Shown here piece after piece: positions 6,584 to 12,063 of a stretch of DNA of 12,256 nucleotides. Position numbers and translations under genes: made by a program. Positions within the stretch are counted from its first letter, which is position 1, and each line of letters opens with the position of its first letter. Origin of the DNA: an uncultured delta proteobacterium. GTDB lineage: Bacteria; RBG-13-61-14; DRUE01. Where the stretch lies: the NCBI GenBank assembly GCA_903897985.1, contig CAIUDS010000345.1, forward strand, positions 1-12,256, in the 5' to 3' direction. A model generated the notes under the pieces. It searched no databases. It saw only the letters and a program-made list of their open reading frames with translations, and was not told the DNA's origin.

Positions 6584-8164
6584 TCAGGGGAGATTGAGGA
6601 GAGCGTTCACGCGCCGCTTCTGGCTTTCAAGTTGGGATTCATATCCGGGGCAGAAAGCAATCGCGTCCAATAATTCCTTGGCTTCCGTCAGCCGGCTCTC
6701 CGTGATCAAAAGCTGGCTGTAGGCGATCCGGCCCGGGCAATTGTGCGGCTCAAGCTGGACCGCTTTCCGGAAATAGAGCTCGGCCCGGTCCAATTCATCG
6801 CGCGCGAACAGCATGCGGCCGTAATTGACCAGGCCCGCGGCGTTCTCCGGACCGGACTGGACCGCGAAATAATATTCCCGCTCGGCCTGCTCGTAGTTGC
6901 CGCTTTTTTCGAGCAGGATGCCCAGGTTGTTATGGCCGCGCGAATGATGCGGAAAACTTGCCACGGTCCGGGACCAGAGCCGGATCGGGCTTTGCCAGGT
7001 CTTGGACCAGTTTAGGCTCAGCGCGAGCAGGCAAGCAAAATAAAAAACGATGACCATGACAGCGGTCTTTCTCGATTTTTTCCAGGCCGCGAGCATGACC
7101 TCGGCCAGCACCACGAACACCGCCAGTCCGGCCAGATATACCCGCGTGATGTTTCCTTCCACCACCAAGGACACCACGCTTGAACTCGGCGAAATCACAA
7201 TGAAGAAGAACAGCGTGAAGAACCCGAGCAAGGGTTTGCGCCGGAGCAGGAAGAGGCCGCAAATGAGGATAGCCGCCAGAAGGATGATGCTCAGCGCGAT
7301 TTCAACCGGAGCCGCGGGGCTGAATTTCAACTCGACCACATTGTGCACCGGCAAAAGCAGTTCGCGCAAATAAGCCGCGATCACCCGGGCCTGGAGCAGG
7401 AGGTTGTCCGCGACGGGCCGGGGCCGGGCCGCGGGGAAAAAGGTGTAGAGGTCGAGCACTCTGCGAAGCCCGAGATAGATCAGCGCGTTGGCCCAGAAAA
7501 TTCCAAGCCACCAGCCGGCTTTTCGATTCCATTTACGAAAAACCACCCGCTCGAGGGTCAAAACCGCGGGCAGGGTGATGGCGATGTCTTTGGAAAAAAG
7601 CCCGAGCCAGAATCCCAGCAGACTAAAAATTCCCAAAATAATTTCATGGTGTTTTTTGGTCTGCGTCTGGGATTTGAGAAAAAGCCAAAAGGAAAAAAGG
7701 TAAAACAGACTGGCAAAGATTTCGCTCCGGGCGCTTATGTATAGGACCGGCTCGACCCGGGAGGGATGGAGGGCAAAGAGGAGGGCGGAAAGGAATGCGA
7801 GCGACCTCGATCCGGATAGCGACTCCAGCAGGATAAAAACCAGGAGCACACAAAGGGTGTGCGCGAACAGACTGGTCAGGTGCCAGCCCAGGGTTCGGTC
7901 GCCGAACCATTTCCAGTTCAGGGCCTCGCTGATGGTGGTGAGCGGCCGGAACATGCGCGAGCGGTCCGCGGAAAAGGTTTCCAGCTTGGAGAAAAAATCG
8001 CCATAATTTGCCGGGGCCTTGATCGCCGGGTTCATCACGATGGTGTTGGCGTCATCGTAAAAGAAGGGCGCTTTCAGGCCGGGCAGGAACGGCAGGATGC
8101 CGGCGAGCATCAGCGCGGCAAACATGAGCAGGCGCAACCTGCTGGATGTTCCACTGGAAGTCAT
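6584..8164 (-). CDS. TMTC-like GT-C glycosyltransferase with C-terminal TPRs
   Basis: This 526-residue integral membrane protein has a first membrane segment at about residues 11-30 followed by FFYDDANTIVMNPAI, whose acidic pair Asp37-Asp38 sits in the first extracytoplasmic loop as in GT-C glycosyltransferases. FRPLTTISEALNW, GWHLTSLFAHTLCVLL and LFALHPSRVEPVLYISARSE match the pattern of TMTC-type O-mannosyltransferase-like proteins, which use polyprenyl-phosphate sugars. Several further hydrophobic segments run to about residue 390. The C-terminus (from about 404) carries about three TPR repeats, such as HNNLGILLEKSGNYEQAEREY and VNYGRMLFARDELDRAELYF. Acceptor and sugar cannot be read from sequence. 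The gene is a single minus-strand unit, convergent with the AT-rich orphan and divergent from the FmdB gene. Upstream of its ATG there is no strong Shine-Dalgarno. Confidence 0.88.
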   Translation of the reverse strand: MTSSGTSSRLRLLMFAALMLAGILPFLPGLKAPFFYDDANTIVMNPAIKAPANYGDFFSKLETFSADRSRMFRPLTTISEALNWKWFGDRTLGWHLTSLFAHTLCVLLVFILLESLSGSRSLAFLSALLFALHPSRVEPVLYISARSEIFASLFYLFSFWLFLKSQTQTKKHHEIILGIFSLLGFWLGLFSKDIAITLPAVLTLERVVFRKWNRKAGWWLGIFWANALIYLGLRRVLDLYTFFPAARPRPVADNLLLQARVIAAYLRELLLPVHNVVELKFSPAAPVEIALSIILLAAILICGLFLLRRKPLLGFFTLFFFIVISPSSSVVSLVVEGNITRVYLAGLAVFVVLAEVMLAAWKKSRKTAVMVIVFYFACLLALSLNWSKTWQSPIRLWSRTVASFPHHSRGHNNLGILLEKSGNYEQAEREYYFAVQSGPENAAGLVNYGRMLFARDELDRAELYFRKAVQLEPHNCPGRIAYSQLLITESRLTEAKELLDAIAFCPGYESQLESQKRRVNALLNLP

Positions 8165-8207
8165 GGGTTCAATTTATCAAGATCGGCGGCAAAGACAAGC
8201 TGGGGGG

Positions 8208-8237
8208 TTGGGGGTTGGGGAATTGCCCAGCCCCCAA
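8208..8237. repeat. G-rich hairpin between divergent genes
   Basis: TTGGGGG (8208-8214) pairs with CCCCCAA (8231-8237), and GGG (8217-8219) with CCC (8226-8228). There is a two-base internal mismatch and a GAATTG loop. A run of six G precedes it at 8202-8207. It lies between the divergent starts at 8164 and 8313 and may be an intergenic palindrome or a structural element. No protein-binding motif is recognised. Confidence 0.45.
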
Positions 8238-8264
8238 ATCCCAATCCCCAACTCCTGAATACCA

Positions 8265-8293
8265 TTGACACCCCGGCTCTCGATGATCATACT
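8265..8293 (+). promoter_or_regulatory. Candidate promoter for the FmdB-type gene
   Basis: A perfect -35 TTGACA (8265-8270) is followed after 17 bases by CATACT (8288-8293, four of six consensus positions). The predicted start near 8300 coincides with the GGAGG ribosome-binding site at 8300-8304, so the leader would be very short. That weakens the call somewhat. Confidence 0.5.
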
Positions 8294-8312
8294 ATTTACG
8301 GAGGTTTGGAAA

Positions 8313-8537
8313 ATGCCGCTGTTTGAATACCAATGCAAGAAGTGCAAGAAGGAATTCGAGGAACTGGTCCGGAACTCGGACGAAAAAGTTTGCTGCCCGA
8401 AGTGTTCATCCGGCAAGGTCCATAAAAAAATGAGCGTATTCGCGCACAAGAGCGGCGAGAAATTCCGGTCCAGCTCCGTAAGCTCAAGTTGCTCATCCTG
8501 TTCCTCCAGTTCCTGCTCAAGCTGCGGAAAGTCTTAA
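8313..8537 (+). CDS. FmdB-family zinc ribbon protein
   Basis: This small cytosolic protein has 74 residues. It starts MPLFEYQCKKCKKEFE and continues with CCPKC, giving a four-Cys zinc ribbon (Cys8, Cys11, Cys28, Cys31) typical of the FmdB/putative regulatory protein family. The family was named from the formamidase operon and its exact role is unsettled. The C-terminus is a Ser/Cys-rich tail with Cys60, Cys63, Cys68 and Cys71 ending in SCGKS, as seen in many family members. The ATG at 8313 is chosen because the family begins with MPxYEY/MPLFEY and GGAGG lies 8 bases upstream. The longer frame from 8265 would start inside the promoter. It is followed 21 bases later by the next gene, so the two are probably co-transcribed. 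Confidence 0.92.
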   Translation: MPLFEYQCKKCKKEFEELVRNSDEKVCCPKCSSGKVHKKMSVFAHKSGEKFRSSSVSSSCSSCSSSSCSSCGKS

Positions 8538-8558
8538 GCCGAGGGCGGGCCCACAGCC

Positions 8559-9002
8559 GTGGAGATAAAAAGAACAGAGAAGATTATCGGAGCCATAATC
8601 GCTTTGGCCGTCAGCGCAGCCATAACTTTTTGGGTCACCCGTCCTGCCGCCCGGCAAGTCCGGCAGGTTTCCGAGTTGAAGGTCGGGGGCATCTATTCCG
8701 TGGCGATGGAACCGGATCAATACGGGGTGGTGAAAATCCTGGCGCTTGAGCCCAAGGTCGTGCATTTGCGCATTTACAAAAACAAATTCAAGGCCCGGCC
8801 GAAAAAGCTTGACCCCGCAACCCTTACGATGGGGAGCATCCTGGACCAGGACGGCTTTGGCATCAAACATTATTTGCTCACCACCGCCCTGTTCCTGCTT
8901 TGGGAACCGGCGTTCCTCGGCCAGACCCCGGTGACCAAGGAGGAACTGGAGGGTTACCAACCGTCAGTCAATTCCGAGCGCGATCCTTTTCCCAAACCAT
9001 AA
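8559..9002 (+). CDS. Small membrane-anchored protein of unknown function
   Basis: The product has 147 residues, with a GTG start preceded by GAGGGCGG at 8541-8548. A single hydrophobic segment (about residues 9-27, IIGAIIALAVSAAITFWVT) would anchor it with the rest outside the cytoplasm, or act as a signal peptide. The soluble part has LKVGGIYSVAMEPDQYGVVKILALE, a VHLRIYKNKF strand, and an ending with PVTKEELEGYQP. This looks like a small beta-rich domain with a recurrent pattern (vHlRlY and PVTxEELEGY) that I believe occurs in other bacterial hypothetical proteins, but I cannot name the family. It follows the FmdB gene by 21 bases. No catalytic motif is visible. Confidence 0.75.
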   Translation: MEIKRTEKIIGAIIALAVSAAITFWVTRPAARQVRQVSELKVGGIYSVAMEPDQYGVVKILALEPKVVHLRIYKNKFKARPKKLDPATLTMGSILDQDGFGIKHYLLTTALFLLWEPAFLGQTPVTKEELEGYQPSVNSERDPFPKP

Positions 9003-9042
9003 TCTACCTTTTTCAGGAATCCGTTGCAGGAAATAACGCGAT

Positions 9043-9071
9043 TTGATTTAAGGCCTGGGCAGTGGAATAAT
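9043..9071 (+). promoter_or_regulatory. Candidate ancestral promoter of the enolase-superfamily gene
   Basis: TTGATT (9043-9048) and AATAAT (9066-9071) are separated by 17 bases and lie 24 bases before the ATG of the truncated copy at 9095. The equivalent -35 region is absent before the intact gene at 10102, where the end of the NYN gene lies instead. The call is weak to moderate because the -35 box matches consensus in only four positions. Confidence 0.35.
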
Positions 9072-9083
9072 TAGCCATTGCCA

Positions 9084-9158
9084 AGGAGGGTTAGATGAAA
9101 ATAGTGGAAGTAAAAGCCTGGCTGTGTCATTACCCGCTGCCGGCCACTTTCTGGCCGA
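9084..9158 (+). repeat. Direct repeat copy 1 (5' end of enolase-superfamily gene)
   Basis: This segment matches 10091-10165 in 74 of 75 bases; the single difference is C at 9122 against T at 10129, a silent Leu codon change. It includes the ribosome-binding site GGAGGG, the ATG and about the first 21 codons. Weaker similarity continues upstream to about 9063 with a 4-base gap and downstream to about 9173. Confidence 0.93.
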
Positions 9159-9199
9159 TCTGGAATCAGGGATCTAGCGGGAGCCAAGATTTTTCTTGA
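9095..9199 (+). pseudogene. Truncated 5' remnant of the mandelate racemase-type gene
   Basis: The frame from ATG 9095 encodes the same first 21 residues as the intact gene at 10102 (MKIVEVKAWL... to the FWP), then diverges (IWNQGSSGSQDFS) and stops at 9197-9199. The stop TGA lies inside the -35 box of the next promoter. The 34-codon remnant lacks the whole catalytic barrel, so it cannot be an enzyme. Its ribosome-binding site is intact, so a short peptide could be made. It is most simply the left-hand scar of an insertion or rearrangement that placed the NYN module in front of the intact gene. Confidence 0.8.
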
Positions 9200-9224
9200 C
9201 AAAAGGAATGGATGTGCTTATACT
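9196..9224 (+). promoter_or_regulatory. Strong sigma-70 promoter of the leader RNA/NYN module
   Basis: A perfect -35 TTGACA (9196-9201), an exact 17-base spacer and -10 TATACT (9219-9224, five of six consensus) make this the best promoter in the window. Transcription should start near 9231. Confidence 0.85.
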
Positions 9225-9235
9225 ACTAATAGTAG
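9223..9235. promoter_or_regulatory. Palindromic operator-like site on the -10
   Basis: CTACTA-A-TAGTAG is a perfect 13-base palindrome (6-bp arms, one central base). It overlaps the end of the -10 box and the predicted transcription start, where a bound dimer would block RNA polymerase. The binding protein is unknown, and no DNA-binding regulator is encoded next to it. Confidence 0.55.
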
Positions 9236-9313
9236 AAAAGATTGGTAGCTTGGGTGTGTCCCGGGCTACAAGAACCGCTGGCGAGAAGCTGTGTGCTTCT
9301 CGCCTTTTTCTTT
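9231..9313 (+). ncRNA. Predicted leader/small RNA with two UGUGU-loop hairpins
   Basis: Between the promoter and the NYN gene a transcript of about 80 nt is predicted. Hairpin 1 (9245-9269) has arms GTAGCTTGGG and CCCGGGCTAC, with eight Watson-Crick and two G-U pairs, and the loop TGTGT at 9255-9259. A 10-base linker follows (9270-9279). Hairpin 2 (9280-9304) has a perfect 10-bp stem and the same loop TGTGT at 9290-9294, followed by a T-tract. The layout would suit an RNA antitoxin, an attenuator or a ligand-binding leader. I do not recognise a known Rfam family. The 5' end is inferred from the promoter and the 3' end from the terminator. Confidence 0.65.
9280..9313 (+). terminator. Intrinsic terminator upstream of the NYN gene
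   Basis: GGCGAGAAGC (9280-9289) and GCTTCTCGCC (9295-9304) form a perfect 10-bp GC-rich stem with a 5-base loop, followed immediately by TTTTTCTTT (9305-9313). The reverse strand has no T-tract, so it acts on plus-strand transcription only. It ends 14 bases before the NYN start codon, so expression of that gene needs read-through. Confidence 0.88.
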
Positions 9314-9327
9314 GATCGGGAGGGAGC

Positions 9328-10062
9328 ATGGGCAAGTCCGGCATTTTTATAGACGGTGAAAACTTCCGCTATTCTTTGGTCGAGTTGTTCAGGGGGGAAT
9401 TTGCAAAGGAAGAATATCTTCCCAAAAAGGCGGATTGGGAAGGCTTTTTTGAATATCTTACCCGCCGATGTGATTGCTCTGAAAGGATAAGAACCTATTG
9501 GTATGTCGTTCAGCATCTGGAGGTCTATCCTTACAAATTCCCCGAAAATGAGGAAACCTTAATCAAATTGCTTTCCAAGCATCCTCCTTACCAAAAAGAA
9601 TTGGAGCATCTCAGCGGCGACAAACGAACTCAGCGGCTCAAGGAGATGGTCACGGAGTTACGGGAAAGGGAGATGGATTTCCGCAGGCGGTTTGAAGGTT
9701 GGATTGAGATTCAAAACGGCATCGCTCAAAAACACAAAGCGGTTGAATTCCGCAGAGCCGGCGCCATCCGTTATAACCTGTTTGATAAATCCATGGGCCC
9801 GGAAAAAGCGGTGGATGTTAAGCTGGCGGTTGATTTGTTGGAGTTGCGAAATATATATGATGCGGCCATAATTGTCTCCGGCGATCAGGATTATGTCCCC
9901 GCAGTTCAAGCCATCAAGGATTCGGGAAAAAAGGTCATCAATGCATGTTTTTTGACTCGAGATGGCCGGTATCTTCCCGGTGGCGCTCGGAGGCTGAATC
10001 AAATAACGGATGAAGTTCTGGAAATAAAATACGAAGATCTCAAAAAATTTCTGCTTCCCTGA
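9328..10062 (+). CDS. NYN-domain (PIN-like) ribonuclease
   Basis: This 244-residue cytosolic protein has the metal-binding acidic residues of the NYN/LabA-like PIN superfamily. Asp9 lies in GIFIDGENF, with Asn12 in the same motif. Asp163 and Asp169 lie in KAVDVKLAVDLL, and Asp186 and Asp188 in IIVSGDQDYVPAV. Family members are predicted or shown to be metal-dependent RNases. Residues about 85-135 form a charged, helical insertion (ELEHLSGDKRTQRLKEM... LREREMDFRRRF) between the first and second parts of the fold, and could bind RNA or a partner. A GGGAGGGAG ribosome-binding site precedes the ATG. The gene directly follows a terminator-ending structured RNA and is flanked by copies of the next gene's start. 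It is more AT-rich than the genes after it, suggesting a mobile module. It could be a toxin or defence RNase, or a housekeeping RNase regulated by its leader. Confidence 0.9.
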   Translation: MGKSGIFIDGENFRYSLVELFRGEFAKEEYLPKKADWEGFFEYLTRRCDCSERIRTYWYVVQHLEVYPYKFPENEETLIKLLSKHPPYQKELEHLSGDKRTQRLKEMVTELREREMDFRRRFEGWIEIQNGIAQKHKAVEFRRAGAIRYNLFDKSMGPEKAVDVKLAVDLLELRNIYDAAIIVSGDQDYVPAVQAIKDSGKKVINACFLTRDGRYLPGGARRLNQITDEVLEIKYEDLKKFLLP

Positions 10063-10090
10063 GGCGAATAAATTGGAATCATTATAAAGG

Positions 10091-10165
10091 AGGAGGGTTA
10101 GATGAAAATAGTGGAAGTAAAAGCCTGGTTGTGTCATTACCCGCTGCCGGCCACTTTCTGGCCGA
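10091..10165 (+). repeat. Direct repeat copy 2 (start of intact gene)
   Basis: This is the partner of 9084-9158, with 74 of 75 bases identical and an offset of 1007 bases. It contains the ribosome-binding site and first codons of the intact enolase-superfamily gene. Confidence 0.93.
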
Positions 10166-11235
10166 CCTGGATTCCGGGGTTCCCGCAGACTAGAAACACC
10201 TGCCTGATCCTCGCGCTCAAGACCGACGATGGCCTTGAGGGTTACGCGGCCGGAGTGGGCATCCTGGACGAGGCCAAGGCCCTGGTGAGCCTGCTCAAAC
10301 CGTTCCTTTTGAACCGCGACCCCTTCCAGGTGGAGGACACCCTGAAGATGCTCCGGAGCGCGTTGTTCCTGGGTTACAGGGCCTGGTTCGCGGAGATCGC
10401 CATGTGGGACCTCATCGGCAAGGCCTGTAAGCAGCCGATTTACAAGCTGCTCGGGGGCGGCCCGGACAAGCTGCTGGCCTACTGCTCGACCGGGGAAATG
10501 CACGCTCCGGACAAGCGCGCGGAGGAAGTGCTGAAGCTGAAGGAAATGGGTTTCAAGGCGGTGAAGCTGCGGGTGAAGGCGATGGAGATGAAGGACGACA
10601 TTGTGGCGGTGGAAACAGTGCGAAAGGCGGTGGGGGACGATTTTGTTTTGATGGTTGACGCGAACCAGGGCTGGCCCATCCACGCGTTCGGGGCGTATCC
10701 GCGCTGGACCTTGAAGCGGGCGATGACGACCTGCCGGGCGTATGAGGAGTTCGGGATTCGCTGGCTGGAGGAGCCGCTGTTCAAGACCGACTATGCGGGC
10801 TACCGGCAACTCCGTTCGAGTACGAGCATCCAAATAGCAGGCGGAGAATTCAATGTGGACCTGTCCGAATTGCGGGACCTGATCGAGGGCGAGTGCCTGG
10901 ATGTGGTGCAGCCCGATGTCACGATCAGCACCGGGATCCTGAACGGCAAGAAGGTGGCGGGAATGGCCGAGGCGCACAACCTGGAGTTCAGTCCGCATAC
11001 CTGGACCAATGGGATCGGGTTTGCGGCCAATTTGCAACTGATGGCGGCCACGCCGATTTGCCCGTATTGCGAGTTCCCGTTCGAGCCGCCCGGATGGGTG
11101 CCCGAGGCGCGGGACTTCATGCTGACCGAGCCGTTCAAGATTGACAAGGACGGCTATGTGAAGGTGCCGGACAAGCCGGGTCTGGGCATCGAGATGGATT
11201 GGGACCGGATCAAGAAACATGGAGAACAACTCTAA
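10102..11235 (+). CDS. Enolase-superfamily protein, mandelate racemase/dehydratase type
   Basis: This 377-residue cytosolic TIM-barrel enzyme belongs to the superfamily that abstracts the proton next to a carboxylate, as in sugar-acid dehydratases and racemases. Visible residues are Lys155-x-Arg157 in FKAVKLRVK, metal ligands Asp186 (VDANQG), the Glu pair 223-224 in WLEEPL and Glu249 in AGGEF, and the Asp272 (QPDV) and His299 (FSPHTW) dyad characteristic of the mandelate racemase subgroup. KxR instead of KxK argues for a dehydratase rather than a racemase. The substrate cannot be read from sequence. The N-terminal capping domain (1-125) is complete and the length is normal. GGAGGAGGG precedes the ATG. 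It starts 39 bases after the NYN stop with no obvious promoter of its own, so it probably depends on the NYN transcript. The next lipoprotein gene follows 14 bases after its stop. Confidence 0.9.
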   Translation: MKIVEVKAWLCHYPLPATFWPTWIPGFPQTRNTCLILALKTDDGLEGYAAGVGILDEAKALVSLLKPFLLNRDPFQVEDTLKMLRSALFLGYRAWFAEIAMWDLIGKACKQPIYKLLGGGPDKLLAYCSTGEMHAPDKRAEEVLKLKEMGFKAVKLRVKAMEMKDDIVAVETVRKAVGDDFVLMVDANQGWPIHAFGAYPRWTLKRAMTTCRAYEEFGIRWLEEPLFKTDYAGYRQLRSSTSIQIAGGEFNVDLSELRDLIEGECLDVVQPDVTISTGILNGKKVAGMAEAHNLEFSPHTWTNGIGFAANLQLMAATPICPYCEFPFEPPGWVPEARDFMLTEPFKIDKDGYVKVPDKPGLGIEMDWDRIKKHGEQL

Positions 11236-11249
11236 CCAGGAGGAAAAAA

Positions 11250-11975
11250 ATGAAAAAGTTGGTTTATGTTCTGGCGTTATTGCTGATGGGGGGGGGTTCC
11301 TGCAAGAAAAAGGAGCCCGCGGCGGAGCCGATGCCCACGGCGGAAAAGCCGGGAATGCCCATGGAGCAGCCCGCTAAAGCCCCGGAAACCGGCATGGCCG
11401 GTCCGATGATGACCGAGGTCGAGATTGTTCCGGAAGGAGGCGCGGCCAGCACCATGATCTCCTATATGGACGGCAAGAACAGCCGGATGGAGATGTATCA
11501 GGGCGCGGGCGCGGACAAGAAGTTGATCATGGTCCACCTCATGAAGGACAACGAAATGTATATGCTGGATCCGGCGAATAAAAAGGGCACCAAGATGGCC
11601 GGGGGCATGATGCATATGGGCGGGCCCGCGGAGAGTCAGACCGGCAAGTATGAAACCTGGAAGGAATGGATGGACGCCGAGGGCGCCAAGGCCGGCACGA
11701 ATGTCGAGAACAAGGGCGCGGAGAACTGGAACGGCGAGGACTACACGGTCTATCGGGTTACCACCGCGGACCGGAGTTATCTTGATTATTATGTGGACAA
11801 GAACGAGATGATCAAGCGCTGGGTGGTTTATGACGGGGCCGGGAAAAAGGTCCAGGAACTGCGCATGCTCAAGTTTGAAAAGAACGCGGCCATGCCCGCG
11901 GGCGCGCTGGACATCCCGTCCGACTACCAGATCCAGGATATGAAGATGCCCGGAATGCCCGGGATGAATAGATAG
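11250..11975 (+). CDS. Methionine-rich lipoprotein, DUF4412-like
   Basis: This 241-residue predicted lipoprotein has a leader MKKLVYVLALLLMGGGSC in which Cys18 is the only cysteine of the protein and the likely lipidation site. Its -3 residue is Gly, which is unusual for a lipobox. The ATG at 11250 is preferred to one at 11199, which lies inside the preceding gene, because AGGAGG sits just upstream and the signal sequence starts cleanly. The mature protein carries about 26 Met, clustered as PGMPMEQ, GPMMTEV, AGGMMHMGG and MKMPGMPGM, which could bind copper(I) or another soft metal. The core pattern (TEVEIV, MDGKNSRMEMYQG, LDYYVDKNEMIKRWVVYDG) resembles DUF4412-type periplasmic proteins, which I judge moderately likely. 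It follows the enolase-superfamily gene by 14 bases and is paralogous to the next gene. Confidence 0.82.
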   Translation: MKKLVYVLALLLMGGGSCKKKEPAAEPMPTAEKPGMPMEQPAKAPETGMAGPMMTEVEIVPEGGAASTMISYMDGKNSRMEMYQGAGADKKLIMVHLMKDNEMYMLDPANKKGTKMAGGMMHMGGPAESQTGKYETWKEWMDAEGAKAGTNVENKGAENWNGEDYTVYRVTTADRSYLDYYVDKNEMIKRWVVYDGAGKKVQELRMLKFEKNAAMPAGALDIPSDYQIQDMKMPGMPGMNR

Positions 11976-12063
11976 GAGTTGATCGTTTGCGCCAAGGGGC
12001 GCGGCCCGGGGACCGCCGGCCCGGGCAAAAATCAGATAGCCGGCGAAAAAAAGGAGAGAGAAA

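Larger units (their letters stand above)
9174..10073 (+). other. Putative inserted RNA-plus-nuclease module
   Basis: This segment lies between the two copies of the enolase-gene start and contains promoter, palindrome, two-hairpin RNA, terminator and NYN gene. No transposase, integrase or terminal inverted repeats are visible, so the mechanism of insertion is unknown. Boundaries are set where similarity between the flanking copies fades. Confidence 0.45.

Noticed and set aside
6468..6722. Plus-strand ORF across the convergent gap
   Set aside because: It begins in palindromic and repeat-like DNA and runs into the antisense of the glycosyltransferase. It has no ribosome-binding site and its product is Arg/Ser/Leu-rich noise.
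8202..8220. G-quadruplex
   Set aside because: There are only three separate G-runs; the fourth would have to come from splitting the six-G run without a loop. The hairpin explanation is better supported.
9084..10165. Classical insertion sequence with target-site duplication
   Set aside because: A 75-bp repeat containing a gene start is far longer than usual target duplications, and no transposase, integrase or terminal inverted repeats are present. The insertion idea is kept only as a hypothesis without a mechanism.
9658..11229. Long minus-strand open frame (523 codons) opposite the NYN and enolase genes
   Set aside because: It is antisense to two genes with clear family motifs. The product is rich in Arg, His and Pro without domain signature, typical of the mirror frame of GC-rich coding DNA.
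12004..12026. Intrinsic terminator between the tandem paralogues
   Set aside because: The 7-bp GC stem is followed by AAAAATC, not T residues, on the plus strand, and the genes around it look like one operon.
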